The notes: a model not told the origin generated them from the letters alone. DNA of 64,000 nt from Emydura subglobosa (GCA_007922225.1 ML679969.1:186001-250000); one strand, 5' to 3'. Counted from the stretch's first letter, positions 1-11,824 are shown. Numbers and translations are program-made.

Positions 1-100
1 AACTGAATGTCCCTTGGAAATGGGGGTTAGTAGTCAGAAGTTTATCAAATGCATGGACAGGACCTCAATTAAAAGCTACATTTGTGTTACAGTAGGGCCT

Positions 101-340
101 AGAGACCCCGGCCAAGATTGGGCCCATAGTGCCAGGTGCTGCATGGACCCCGACTGAGATCAGGGCCCCATTATACCAGGCACTGCACAGACCGCAAGCA
201 AGATTGGGGCAGGGGATTGGGGCTGGGTGCTATACAGACCTCAACTGAGATTGGGGCCCCATTGTGCTGGGTGCTGTACAGATCCTGACTAAGAGCAATC
301 CCCGTTGTGCTGGGCATTGTACAGACCCCAACCATGGGCC
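101..340. repeat. Minisatellite of about 45 bp built from a SINE tail
   Basis: Five consecutive diverged units of 43-47 bp, plus a partial sixth, occupy this stretch (roughly 101-145, 146-190, 191-237, 238-281, 282-324). Each unit runs from an 'actgagat' motif through 'ggggccccattgtgctgggt' to 'gctgtacagacc'. The same phrase occurs once, non-tandemly, as the tail of a MIR-type SINE at 33.54 kb and in diverged form at 20.73 kb. I infer local tandem duplication of a SINE 3' tail. The minus-strand open frame across it is a by-product of the repeat. Confidence 0.75.
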
Positions 341-359
341 GGCCTCTGTAGGTACATGT

Positions 360-2140
360 CATAAGAGCCTAGAGTGTAAGGGTAACATTTTCAAAAGTGC
401 CTAAATGACTTGGGAGCCTCCGAGCTTGTCTCTTGTGGTGACTGGAACTGAGATTACAGTGTTATTTGGGTTTAAGTCTGGGGGTGAACACTCCTATTTT
501 GGCAGGAAAGGGTCTGTATATGAATGTCATTAAGCCAGGAAGGAATCAGCATAAGTTGTTTCAAAACAGGGCCCTTTCCTTCCAAAACCAGAGTCCAAAC
601 GCAGAGTGAGTGCTGTTTTGCCAGACTCCCCTATGTGACCTGGGCAAGTCCTTGTCTACATGCACAAATTGTGCTAGAGCAGTATCAGTCTTGCCCCTCC
701 TCTGCCCACATGGCTGCAGTTAGAGTGGGATGAAGATGCGTACGGGGGGTGCTTGTTCCCATACGGGAAGGCGAATCAGCTGTGAGGCTACCATCAAGGC
801 AGCAGGTGCTACACTGGAAAATGTGTTATAAATAGTAGAGTATTAAGTAAAAGTCCCAACTCCTTCTGTCGCCTGCCCAGCAGGCATTGCGGGAGCTGAG
901 CAGAGATGATGGCCTGTTATAGAGTGGGATGCAATGTGCAAATGGGGCTCAGTAGATCCTGGCGGCTGTGGACTGCTCCTACTATGCGGCTTTGCTTCGC
1001 TGGAGCAACCGAGCGTAGATGTGAATCTGGACCAGTGGTTACATCCAACTTCCCCACGTTCGTGTCCAGGCCCAACAGCTGCAGGCAGCATGTACAAAGC
1101 CCCCAAACGGGGGACATCCCACCACATAATTCCCAGAGGAAGCTCCAAGCACTGCAAGATTGCTCCTGCAGGGTCAGCCCCTGCAGTGTAACATCCACAT
1201 GGAGTCTAACAGTGTTGAACACTAAAAGCGAGTGGGGGACACCAGATCCGGGATGGAGGGGTTTGGGGGCAAGATCGGGGGACAGTCAGAGGCAGATCCC
1301 CCAATTGCTTGGACCCCCACACTCAGGGCTGTGTCTGACACAGCACCCCATCTGGCTTCCCAAAGGCTGGAGTTCAGCTCCCGTTTAGACACCCGAGGAA
1401 TGGGCAGATTTGCCAAAGGGCTCAGCAGGGTGGGTGCAGGCTGTGCTGTGGGGAGCAGAACATGTGTCAATTTGGTCAACGTCAGAGCTCTCCACTTTGG
1501 TTCTGCTGCTGTTTTTGGCAGGTCCATGTGGCTCCTTGCTTCTCAGCTCTTCCGTCACCCTGTGATGCGCTGTGGGAGTGCCAGTCACGCTACCTTATAG
1601 CAAGAAGCGCACCCCAGACTGGCTGACACTAGCAGCTAAGAAACCTCAGGGCATGGTCTGCAAAGCAGAGAAGCCACACAGGAAAAAGCTGCAGACTGCA
1701 AGGGGGAAACCGCTTTTCTTAGGTTTGTTTGCAAAACACTAGGGCTGGGTTGCTCTGAGGACAAGAGCAAAGTTAGTGTGGGGCCAGGGCCCATGACACA
1801 GATGGGAGGGCAGGACACAGTGAGAGCCCAGGGGCAGCAGGGTCCAGGGCCAGCACAGGGCAGGGAAGGGCAGGAGGCACAAGGGCCAGTGCAGGATGCC
1901 CTGCACAAGTGAAAACAGGTTCAAAAGGCAGCTGCCCATCTGCTCAGCATCAAAGGAGCCCATCACACCAGTGGCCTGCTCTCTGCACTGACTCCCAAGA
2001 GACACAAGGTATCTGTTCTGATATCAAAGCTCAGACCCCTGACAGATCACCTCCTTCCACCACCTCCCATCACAGCTACTCTCCATAGAGACAAAGCAAA
2101 GCTAGCCCAGCGGGGGAGGCAGGAGAGTGTAAGAGACAGA
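360..2140. other. No gene recognised; weak repeat traces only
   Basis: The first bases ('attttcaaaagtgcctaaatg') resemble one arm of the palindromic 'attttcaaa' MITE family seen elsewhere in the window, and 'cttgtctacatgcaca' near 653 resembles a MITE end. The rest shows overlapping open frames of up to 160 codons on both strands with no start context, splice pair or family similarity that I can see. Confidence 0.5.
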
Positions 2141-2149
2141 ATTGTCACG

Positions 2150-2380
2150 GGAGCTGGGCCTAGACTATGGAATTCCCTGCCACAAGAGACCAGAATGACC
2201 AGGGGGCCTTTTTGCAGTTAGAACTAATCACAAACTATTCCTTTCCCATGTGAAGTTCCCCTCTGCACACAAACATCTGAATTTAAACCCCAAAGAGGGG
2301 AGGGAGAAATTGCTATGATGTGTTGGGAAGTGCTCAGATACTATGGGCTGGGCGCTAGTATAAGAACCTAGATGATGGCT
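2150..2380 (+). mobile_element. Probable LINE 3'-region remnant, class uncertain
   Basis: The stretch contains 'tggaattccctgcca', typical of LINE C-terminal coding remnants, and ends with 'agtgctcagatactatgg...ggcgctagtataag', which resembles tails of L2/CR1-like elements. No intact frame remains. Confidence 0.35.
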
Positions 2381-2524
2381 GGATGTGTATGAGGATGGAC
2401 GGACAGACAGATGCTGGCAGCGTCTCCAGAATGGCTCTGTACACTGCCTTTCCTTTAGTCCTGCTGCAGTTGAGACTTTGCTGGCTGGTTTTCCATACAA
2501 AACATACAGCAGAAGTGTCAAATG

Positions 2525-2690
2525 CAGTATGGCCAACCCCAAATGTTCAAAAATCAGGAGTCAGGCTCACCAAAAATCATGAGATTCTGTAAAAATACTA
2601 GATTTAGGGTTCTTTTTATTTGCCTTCTGCTTTTTGAGTCTTTAGGGTGCACCAGGGTCACTGTTCACCAGGGGGTGGGCATGGGTGACA
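2525..2690 (+). repeat. Dispersed reptile repeat, copy 1
   Basis: It carries 'aaaaatcatgagattctgta' followed by 'tttttatttgccttctgctttttgagtcttta'-like pyrimidine-rich sequence. A second copy lies at 46.30-46.47 kb with the related 'ctttctggtttctgagtctt'. I recognise the family as common in turtle DNA but cannot assign a class. Confidence 0.5.
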
Positions 2691-2984
2691 AGGATTTAGA
2701 TCCCATGCACTCCGATTCAGGAGAGGAAAGTGTCTCACCCTGGAAATCCCCAGGCTGGAGAGCTGAATTCTCCCCTGCCTGCATAATTCAAACTGTCCAG
2801 GTAAAAATTCAGGCAGTGCTTCCGTCTAGTGAGAGACCCAAATGCTGGCCTCTGTCCTGTGGGGAAACCTGCCAAGGGGGTTAGAGCCCCAGAGGGACTT
2901 GGCAGAGCTGAGTTGGAGGACTAACTGCACTCTCCACGCCAGGGCCATTGTGGAAACCAGGCTGGATGTGTCTACACCACCCAC

Positions 2985-3077
2985 TTCACAGCCTTCACAA
3001 TGTTCTTGGAAAGCAGCTCAGTAGGTTATTATCCCCACTTTACAGATGAGGAAACTGAGACACTGAGCGGTCAAGAC
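2985..3077 (-). mobile_element. MIR-type SINE fragment interrupted by a MITE
   Basis: 'tccccactttacagatgagg' followed by 'aaactgagacactgagcgg' is the reverse complement of the conserved MIR core. The core stops at 'ggtcaag'. SINE-like sequence appears to resume after the following MITE at about 3236-3280 ('accaaaggagactcag...tggcagctctg'). Confidence 0.55.
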
Positions 3078-3235
3078 TGGACTTTTCAAAGGCACTTAAG
3101 AGAGCCTCTTCCCAAATCCCAGGGGTAAAGCTGCACCCTTAGAAACGCTGTAGTTAAGCACAGCATATATCCAAGAATGGAATTTTTGCTAGTGGTGGTT
3201 GAGTGCCTAACTCCCCTAGGTCCCTTTGAAAATTC
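3078..3235. mobile_element. Palindromic MITE of the 'attttcaaagg' family
   Basis: The left arm 'cttttcaaaggcacttaag' and the right arm 'ctaggtccctttgaaaatt' are imperfect inverted complements, as in the short palindromic elements seen at 31.15 kb and 24.7 kb. The centre is diverged. It lies inside a MIR-type SINE. Confidence 0.5.
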
Positions 3236-4275
3236 TACCAAAGGAGACTCAGTCCTAGATGGCAGCTCTGATCTGCAGCATGGGCCCCTCAACAACCCCA
3301 GATTAGAGGAGGGCATTGCCTCCTTTCTTGATGCCTGCTCCACACTCAGCACCAGCAGGGGGTGGATCAGGAGAATCTGGTTATTATGATTGTCTGCCCA
3401 TGGATCAGAGGCTGTGCGCTCTCTCACTTTGTGCAGCATCTCTGCCCACAAGAGAGCCCTTTGCAGGGAGTGAGGGTGCCGTGGGGACACCTATTCTCTG
3501 GGAAATGGATTGAGACTTGCCAATTCATTTCATGCAATCCAATAACGAGGCCTATGAGGATAACAGCTTGAAGTGTTCATCCCACTTATGCTGGATTCAG
3601 ACCAGTGACCTAGTGACTCCGGATTCCCAGTTACACCCCCCTGAGCCACCCACTCCCTCCTTTCAATGAGCTGAAGTCCCAGATTCTGGCGCAGGCGGTT
3701 TGTCCTTGGAGAACCCAAGGATGGCGAAGTGTTAATTGTAATCAGCTTTCAGGGGCAGCAAAGAATGTGATGGAAATCCACAGGACCCTGTCACACCATC
3801 GAGCAGGAGAGGAGGGGAGTTTTTCAGGCCAAGACATTACTCAGACAGGGGTTTGTAGGCAAAGCTGTCAGCTGTTAGTGATTTCCAGGTCAGCTGATAT
3901 CTCTAATCGGTGAAAGGAGGATTGTTCCAGGCCCGGGTCAGAAAGGATACAGAAAAGAAATCCTCCTCCCTGGGGAAAGCCCAACTGCTTCCTGGAGCCC
4001 TGTCTGCAGCCTCTGGGGGCACCGTTTCTCCTAGCAATGTGACATCAGCAGCGTGGCTCAGCTCTGTCCCCCAGAGGGAGTTCAGGACAAGCAGCCCTGG
4101 CTTCGCATCCTTTCACTTGAGCTGAAATCCCCTCAGTCCCAGACCTCGAGAAACTCTGAACCAACTTGTCAGTGTCTTCTGAAACAGAGAGTGACCTTAG
4201 GAGCACAGGTTCCATTGGGAGATGAAGCCCTGGGTGGGGCAGCCCTCCCTCTGCAGAGCCATCGGAGAGATCTCG

Positions 4276-4540
4276 GGGCTTGTCTGTACAGAGAGGGAGC
4301 ATGTGGCACGCTGGAGGGTGCAGCTGCAGCACACTAGCCAGCAGCACACTGCCCGGCCTACTGGACCCTGCTTCCGTGCGCTGACATTCCCTTGGTGCGC
4401 TTTGATCCATTGTATGAAATGGGAGTGCATCACCATGCACCAGCCAACTTTTAGTGCATGGTAGCAGGGTCTGCAACAGGCTAGTGCACTGTACATTTCA
4501 GCCCAGCTTGTGGCATGCTAACCCTCCAAGAGACAAGCCC
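4276..4540. mobile_element. MITE with inverted termini 'gggcttgtct'
   Basis: The ends 'gggcttgtct' and 'agacaagccc' are perfect 10-bp inverted repeats. The next bases also match imperfectly in inverse ('gagcatgtggcacgctgg' against 'cttgtggcatgcta'). There is no internal transposase frame, which fits a non-autonomous DNA transposon. No clear target duplication was found. Confidence 0.6.
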
Positions 4541-5184
4541 ACAGACTGCAAAGCGCTCTGTAAAATGGATCTTGTTTTGTTCCTGTTCCTGACACAGGAG
4601 CAAACACTGTCATTCATTATCTCAGCAGGCTGTCCAGTGCCCAGTTCTCCATCTGCTATCTCAGCGTGCCATCACCACCCACTGCCCCACTGTACCGTTC
4701 ACCATCTCAGTCAGTCATGCATTGCCTCCGTGCTCCCCCCATTGGCAGACTGTCCACCGCCATGGCCTCGACGCGCCATCCACCCGCATGGCATCTGTGG
4801 TGGTGGGGCCTGTTCCTTTCAAGGCCGAGCTGCCCAGCGAGAGAGTCTGGGCTGGGGGCTGTGAAGCTCTTGTTGCTATGCACAGCCCATTGGAACCAGA
4901 TACAGAATAAAGTAGAGCTCCTGCAAATACTTTAAGCTCTGAGTGGTGGCTGGACACCACCTCATTAAGCATCCTGGTGCACAAGCCACCATCCACATGT
5001 TCCAGCTGCCAGCATTCCCCAGATGTCAGGGCACATGAACACTCATGGCCTGTGTGAAATCGGCCATCCTGATTTTTCTGGCTTCCCATCCATCAACCAT
5101 CTTCACCCTCTCCTTTCTCTGTCCACCCACCTTTCACCCATTTCCACAACCCCAGTATCTCCCTTCTCTTGGCCCTGGTGAGGG

Positions 5185-5460
5185 AGGAAAGCATCAGCCC
5201 CATTTCCCAGGTGGGTAAACACAGAGAGCTTTTGGGGGTCCCACTTTCAGCCCTTGGGCTTTGATTTTCAGAGGTACAGAGTTCCCGCAGCTGCCATTAG
5301 CTTCCACTGGAGTAATGGGTGCTCAGCATCTCTGGAAAATCAGGCACCAGGTGGCTCAAACTGGGCCCCCGATATTGGAGTGGACACTTTTGAACATTTG
5401 TTCCTAAGGGACTTGCCGAAGGTCCCCCGGGAAGGCTGTGGCAGAGAGCTCCTCAGGTAG
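5185..5460 (-). mobile_element. MIR-type SINE split by a MITE
   Basis: The left part at 5190-5228 ('ccccatttcccaggtggg...acacagagagc') and the right part from about 5405 ('taagggacttgccgaaggt...ggcagag') are consecutive parts of the reverse-complemented MIR core. They are separated by about 175 bp that does not belong to the SINE. Confidence 0.6.
5229..5404. mobile_element. Palindromic MITE inside the SINE
   Basis: 'tgattttcagaggtacagag' and 'gctcagcatctctggaaaatc' are the inverted central arms of a palindromic element I recognise from turtles. The outer part ends in 'cacttttgaacattt'. No transposase frame is present. Confidence 0.55.
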
Positions 5461-8040
5461 GGAAAACATGAAGTGCTGCTTGGGCTGACAGCTTGCAGAT
5501 TCCAGCCATCTGCTGGGTTTGGTTGCTGGTGAAATAAGAGTGCCTGGGCCAGAGGTGCGCTGGGTGGGGATGGCATGGCAGTCATCTCCCTCACCGATGG
5601 GAACAGGCCAGCGGGTGAGCCCAGGCTGTGTACAATGCAGCCCTGTGTGCTGGAAATCCCCATTTACTCTCCATTAGCAGGCCGCTGATTGCTCACCTTC
5701 TCCCTTGCCTAACCAGGGATGGAGGCATGTTTCCAGCCAGACACTGACTATTGCTAGTTGCTGCCCAGAAGGATGGGAACCAGCAGTACTAATTACCCCA
5801 AAGTCATTTCTAAAGGGTTTGGAGGACGGCCACCATGGTCTCCAGTATCCCCAGTGTCCTTGCGCCACCAATTGTAACAACTCCAGTGCTGCGGACATTG
5901 CCGTGCTAGATGCCAGCACCAGTGGGCTAGGAAGGAACGGTTCCATTTCCTTGGAAATCAGGTTTACTGTCATTGCAAATGGGATTCCATACAGAGTAAA
6001 AGCTGCAGAGGGCAGCACAAGACCCAGGCCTCACTTAGACCTTGCACATTAATTAATTTCATTTTTAGTATACTGCAGCATAGAGTAGATCAAAAGTGGG
6101 AGACCCAAAGGAAAAGCCAGGGAGGGTTAGTAGCTGTTTCCTAAGAGAAGGTTGGTAAGTGATGATAAGGTATACGTGATAGCTCGTTGCATGGTTTCTA
6201 GGTCTCAGATTCATCATTCCGTGTATATTTGTCCATGTCCCATCACAGTGAAATACCCGCCCCACATAAATATCTCACCACCCTGCATCTCCCAACCCCA
6301 AGTTAAAACTCAAGGGTGACAGTTTGTCATGATGAAATCTCACCATGAGCAGCTGGTGAGGAGAGGACCAGGCATGACCAGGGACACTCAACACTCTGAG
6401 CATGTGCCTGCTGCATTCAGCTGACCCAGAGCTGCAGTCTGAGTGCTGGCATCATTTGTCCTTTTCCCCGAGGGAAGGGGATGGAGCAGCCAACACACTC
6501 TGCTTGGGACTCAGGGCTCCGAGCCATTCCCATGTGAATCTACTCAGATTGGTTTTAATCTCAGGAAGTGGGACGCAGCCATTGAATCAGGGGATGTTGT
6601 TGGATTTAGGAAATGTGTCAATTTGTTGAATCAGGTATTTGTTCCCTTCCCGTCACAGCGGCTCCTTAGTTTGTTCTGTCTGCCTGTGTTGCAGAAGCTT
6701 AAGCCAAACTTGGCTAGCCTCAATCCATCCCCACCGACTTTCGCTTATTGTGTCAAAAACATCCAAATGTTCATTTCGGGCAAAAGTCACTCCAGTGCCA
6801 GGGTCTGGGCAAGGCTCTGCAAAACTTAGGCTAGGATCTTCCATCAAATGGGATTTGAGCACCAAACTTCCTTAGACTCCTTTGAAAATCCCAGCCACAA
6901 GCTCCACAAACCATAAGGGTTTCAATGGCACAGAAGGTCAGATACAGACTGTCTGTACTGTGGTCAATTTCATGGGTTAGAAGTCTAAATTCCACAGAAC
7001 TGATCTATGTTCATGTCTTGTCTTCTGTATGTCTGTCCATCCCTCTATTCACAAAGTACTGAACAATGATCTTCTACAGGATACTGCTAAGCTGTGTGTC
7101 ATAGACCCTATTCTTCACAAACTATTTGGAGATTCTCCTCTAGCTCAAGTGTCAAGGGTTTGTCCTCCCTGGAGCAGGATGTTGTGAGGTCCAGCCACGC
7201 TGCCTGTGTGAAGTTCTGTGTAGGCCACAGTATGTATATTGTGTCCCCCGGTAAATAGCCAGTTTCTGGAAGCTGAGTGGAATTAGCAAGATAGCTGCTT
7301 TGAACATTTATGTCACTATTGCTGGCTACTCTGGATTCTGTAGCTAGACAACTGGAAACAAGACAAAGAGCCTAGGCAAGAGCAGGGACAACCAAAATCT
7401 CATCAGGGGCTAGTGACTGCCAAGGGCCTGCTTGTTTGGGGATTTGTCCTTTGGAAAGAGCTATCAGATGGCGACATGGCGTGCAGCTCCCAGAGCAAAT
7501 TGCTAGGCCCCACCCCTGCAGCAGAGGAGGCAGGTAGTGGGCAGAAGATCCCCAAGGGAACCTGTTGATGGTCCATGGGCCAACTGGTCCCTGAACCAAT
7601 GATGTAGTGACAGACAGCTTCACAGACCATTCAGGATCCCCTGTGCTGCCACAGCTTGCGTCCATTGTGCTGTTGCTGGGTTGCCACGATGCCCACCCAG
7701 CAGCGGTTCCCATCCCCACCACGCGCCTGCTCCGTGGAATCTCCCTTCAGACTGGACGCAGGGTTACCGGGATTGACCCCACAGCATGGCTTGGTCGCAC
7801 TTGAGTGAAGCAAGAGCCAAGGTACCTGCCTGAATGGGAGGGCTTATTTGGGGAGAGGAAGTTCCCAAACCGGCTTAGTGTGAGCCTGCCTTCCCTCCGG
7901 GCAGTGGAGCAGCCATGGGCCTCTGCTTAAAGGGCAAAGCACAAAGGGAGTTTCTGGGGGCACATTAAACTCCTTGCAATTAGGATACTAATTTTACTGT
8001 GTCAGAGAGTCACTGCTAACCTGCTTACACAGCAAAATCC
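5461..8040. other. No gene recognised
   Basis: The only repeat trace I can support is a MITE right arm near 6828-6897 ending 'ctcctttgaaaatcccagcc'. Open frames up to 128 codons occur on both strands without recognisable products. Confidence 0.45.
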
Positions 8041-8082
8041 CAGCCCTCCAAACGTGTTAGTATGAGTGACCCGACACCCCCT

Positions 8083-8358
8083 CATTAACATTAATTATCC
8101 TCCCAACCCTCTCTGCTCACTAGCATACATCACCCAAGTCCTACTTCTCATTAATATTAATTATCCAACTGATCTCCCCACGACTCTGTAATATTAATGA
8201 CCCCACCAGCTTCCCTGACCACTCATGAATATTCTTGACTTTAGTCCATCACTCCTTTATATTAGCTACTGCTAATTATTAACGAATGGCAATTGTTCAC
8301 CCCCACATTCATTAATAGTAATAACCAACTATCTGAATCTCATTAATATTAATTGATT
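8083..8358. repeat. AT-rich degenerate repeats with 'attaatattaatt' cores
   Basis: 'cattaacattaattatcc' (8083), 'cattaatattaattatcc' (8149), 'gtaatattaatgacc' (8188), 'catgaatattcttgac' (8224), 'cattaatagtaataacc' (8309) and 'cattaatattaattgatt' (8341) recur with C-rich spacers. Spacing is irregular at 32-85 bp. This could be a decayed minisatellite or a cluster of TAAT-type homeodomain sites. The sequence alone does not decide. Confidence 0.55.
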
Positions 8359-8404
8359 GACAAGTTCTCCAATAAAGCATTGAGGGGGTTTCTTTTTCTC
8401 TTTG

Positions 8405-8600
8405 TACTTTAGAGACAAGGTGAGGGAAGGAATATCTTTTATTGGACTGGCTTCTGCTTGTGAGACAGACAAGCTTTCAAGCTACACAGAGCTCTGCTCC
8501 AGGTCTAGGAAAGGTCCTCCGAGCATCACAGCTAAACAGAAGATGATAGAAGCATCAGTAGTTAGCACATATTCTAAGGGACCATTCAAGGCATAGTCAT
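8405..8600 (-). repeat. Dispersed reptile repeat ('ttttattggac' family)
   Basis: It contains 'gagacaaggtgaggg', 'tatcttttattggac', 'gacaagctttcaagctacac' and 'agagctctgctccaggtct'. I remember this phrase order as a very common turtle repeat. A shorter opposite-strand match is at 47.07-47.15 kb ('cctcacccaccttgtct...tatcctgggac'). Confidence 0.55.
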
Positions 8601-10212
8601 TTTCAGTGTCTGTGTGGTTTTGTTTGCTAAATCTGATTGAGTCACATGCTGGCTTGCACGGGAGTGCAGCATGCATTCACCAAAGGAGCTGGGCATGGTG
8701 GGACTATCAGACAGGGATGCATGGGACCATTTGTACAATCCCAGCAACCTCTTTCTTCCCACTACAGACACCCGAGGTATTTGAAGCTCTTGCAGTGCAA
8801 CCAAGGCCTGTGAAAATGACACCTGCCTTCCACAGAGTGAACGGCAGCATTTGGCCCACAATGCTCCAAACCTGATGTCCAGGAGAGCAAGCGCCCTGAG
8901 GTGGATGGTGATGTGACCCCAGCCCTGGGGCTAGGTTGGGGACACACTTGCTGGGTGCTCAGCCAATCCTTTGTGGAGGTTTTCCCAGAGCTCGACACCT
9001 TCAGGTTTACTTGGCAGCCTGAGATGCAGTAGGGGGGGGGAGATGAGCCCAGTTGCTATGGATGCTTTAGTCAGAGAGTAATGCCTCAAAGAGCAGCTCT
9101 GATCTCGACTACCATCCAGTGTTCCAGCAGGAGTAGGCAGCCTGCGAATACGTGCGTCCATACAGGTCTTACAGCACCTACCATTGATGCACCTCTCTCA
9201 AGCCCCGCTTGCCAGATGCACTATTCCAGCATTTGTCAAATGCCCCCAGTTCCTTACTTCTGGCAGGTTATTACACTTGGGCAAAACGCTGCCTCCGTCG
9301 TGCTGCATTGGGAAACAGTGGCAAAGGCAAGCTCGTTTTCAGCTGTGAAAGGGAAGAGATTGAAACACTGACACTGTTAAAAGCTGTTCAGCATTCTACA
9401 TCCCTGCTCACTCTGTAACCTCACACACCATAGGGAAAGTCGGGAGGGGAGATATCCTTATCCCCCTTCTATTCCCCCCATAACTCTTTTACATTTGCTG
9501 TATTAAAAAGTCAGCAAAAACTTTAGCAAAAACTTTGTTTAAAAGGAATGAAGTTTGGGGGGGTGCAATACCCCCCCAAAAACAAAGGCTAAAAAGCAAG
9601 GAAATGCCAAGTAATGGGACATCTATAACCCCACCCTCCTGCCTTACAGTGCCTGTCTCTGGACAATACCAGACTCCATCCTCACCAGGAACTTCCTTCT
9701 GACTCCAGCTGAGGAAGAAACATGCTGCAAACAACACATTGCTCTTCCTCACAGTCTAATACAGCCCCTGAGTGACAGCCTCATGCTTCTCACACACGGC
9801 ACACCTAGCCTGTGCATATATATCAATGGCAACTGTCTGCCGGGGTTGTCATGAAGATTTTTTGCAGTATAAGCTGAGGGAGATTGGCTGTGATGCCTGT
9901 GAGGCTTGCAGACTGGTGGTGGTTACAAGAATTGTACTAGACTCATTGAAAGGGGCCTGGAGAGCCAGTGCTAGTGTTTTTAAAACGACTAAATGACATT
10001 CCAGTTGGTTCCTTGTCTTCTTTTGAATGTGCATGAATAGCCCTGGGGATAATGGCCACATTTCAGAATTTGGGAGAAACTGGCACACACACTGTCTCAC
10101 ACAATGGCACCGAGTGGGTGTCTGTGAAACACGTATTTCTATACCTTGGATCTCTGGTGACTATAGCTGAGGCTCTTCATTAGTATCTGAAGGCAGATAA
10201 ACATACACTAGG
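8601..10212. other. No gene recognised; contains a small perfect hairpin
   Basis: No repeat family or exon is evident. The one structural feature is an 11-bp perfect inverted repeat with a 5-nt loop at 9554-9580 (a T3G7T arm, loop gcaat, an AC7A3 arm). Confidence 0.5.
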
Positions 10213-10220
10213 AATGCCAC

Positions 10221-10344
10221 TAGGGTGACCAGATGTCCTGATTTTATAGGGACAGTCCCAATATTTGGGGATTTTACTTATATAGATGTTCATTAACCCC
10301 CACCCCCTCTCCCGATTTTTCTCACTTGCTATCTGGTCACCTTA
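10221..10344. mobile_element. hAT-type MITE, 124 bp, with 8-bp target duplication
   Basis: The termini 'tagggtgaccagat' and 'atctggtcacctta' are inverted repeats, with one late mismatch. The element is flanked on both sides by 'aatgccac' (10213-10220 and 10345-10352), an 8-bp direct repeat diagnostic of hAT transposition. The interior has the tract 'gattttatagggacagtccc' and no coding capacity. I recognise it as an abundant turtle MITE. Confidence 0.9.
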
Positions 10345-10689
10345 AATGCCACTAGGAATCTGAAAACCCTCTCCCCAATTATCCCCTTTCCTCCTGACTT
10401 GCTCTCAGTAGGAGTTGTTCTGTGCTCAGTCTCCTGGGTCTTGTTTGTAAACAATGTAAATAATGTCAGCTAGTGTGGAAATGGCTTCAACTACGTTTGA
10501 GCGATGTTCATGTGAATTAGGGATGGGACGCTATATAGCAAGCCGGCATCCCCTTGCTACACCAGAGATGGTTTAAAAGGGATGGGGTCACAGCCATGGG
10601 GTCCCAAGATGCAGCCCAGCCCATGCTGTTTCCTTATAGCTTCTTTGTTTTTGTAATAGCCGTGGCTTGTAATTCATCATATGTGGTTT

Positions 10690-10795
10690 CTTGGGAACAT
10701 AGAAATTGCCAGATCAGACCAGTGGCTGATCCGGTCTCAGCTCCTGGTTCTCACAGAGGTGGCCAGTACCAGATGCTTCAGAGGCATCCGTAATG
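10690..10795 (+). repeat. Dispersed repeat, LINE-tail-like
   Basis: 'ggaacatagaaattgccaga', 'tcagaccagtggctgatccg' and 'gtggccagtaccagatgctt' follow the order of a widespread reptile/bird repeat ('cagaccaatggtccatct' type). Class uncertain, possibly a LINE 3' end. Confidence 0.5.
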
Positions 10796-11824
10796 GGCTA
10801 TTATGGCATAACTTACCCATGAAGACATTTTTTTCCTGAGCCGCACTAGCTGGGAGCTGGCTCATATGCTGCAGCAGGAGGCTGGATACCTTTTCCAAAG
10901 CAAAGCTCTCAGTGCTTAGAACAATCAACTTGCTGCTTCTGAATGAGCCTACAGATGCACGCCAGCCAGTAACGATCCTTCAACAACAAAGCAGTTCATG
11001 CAGAGCAGCGCTGTGATCAGCCTTTACAACACCCAGCAAACATATGGGGGGTCACGATGACCTGGTCCATGATGAGGGTTCTTAGGCATTAAGGGAATAT
11101 ACATAATAATGGTACCATGCCAATCAGTCACTCAGAAACCTCTCAGTAACAAAACAGAGCGTGCTTTTGGCTGGATCTATGCCCTGATGCCTTTGGCTGG
11201 GTCGCCTGCAGGGACTGAACCCTGGGATCGAAAAGCACAAGCATCTACTGCTGGAGCCAAAGGACCAGTTCCGTGGCAGGAATGGGCTCATAATCCGCTC
11301 TACGTGCTGTAGCCACTAGAGGGGACAGAGAGCTGCTCTGGGTTAGTGCATGGTACAGCTACACAAATATTCTTCTAAGACAGTCCCATCTTTGTAGCTA
11401 TCACTGCTGGTGGGAATGCCAGGAGTGCTGGTGTAGATCAGCTGCTGGCATTTTAACCACCATGTCACTTAACTCTGGTCAGAACAGGTCTGGATAACAC
11501 AGCTGTTAAAGGTCATAGCAGAAGCGGCAGCGAGTTATCTACACTAACATTCCTGCTACTGCAGCCAGCTGTGCCGGGGCAGTGTGACATGAGACATTTG
11601 TAGACAAATTGCTAGTGTACACAAGGCATTGCCATGTGCTCTATTGTAAGGAAACTGGTGCTCATGCAACCTGACAGAAGTTCACAAATTGGCCAGGGGA
11701 GCAAGGATTGAAGAGAGAAAATGTTCATGTTCTATGAATTGTGCATTTCTTTAAATTATTACATGTCACAGCAAGACTGATCTAAGAAAAATACATCGCT
11801 GGAATGATCATATGGGAACATGGT

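Noticed and set aside
101..362. CRISPR-like regular repeats
   Set aside because: The units are contiguous without unique spacers and derive from a SINE tail, so this is a minisatellite in a vertebrate-type genome.
906..1388. 160-codon plus frame
   Set aside because: Three other frames on both strands cover the same bases, and the composition is Cys/Ser/Trp/Arg-rich like translated non-coding DNA.
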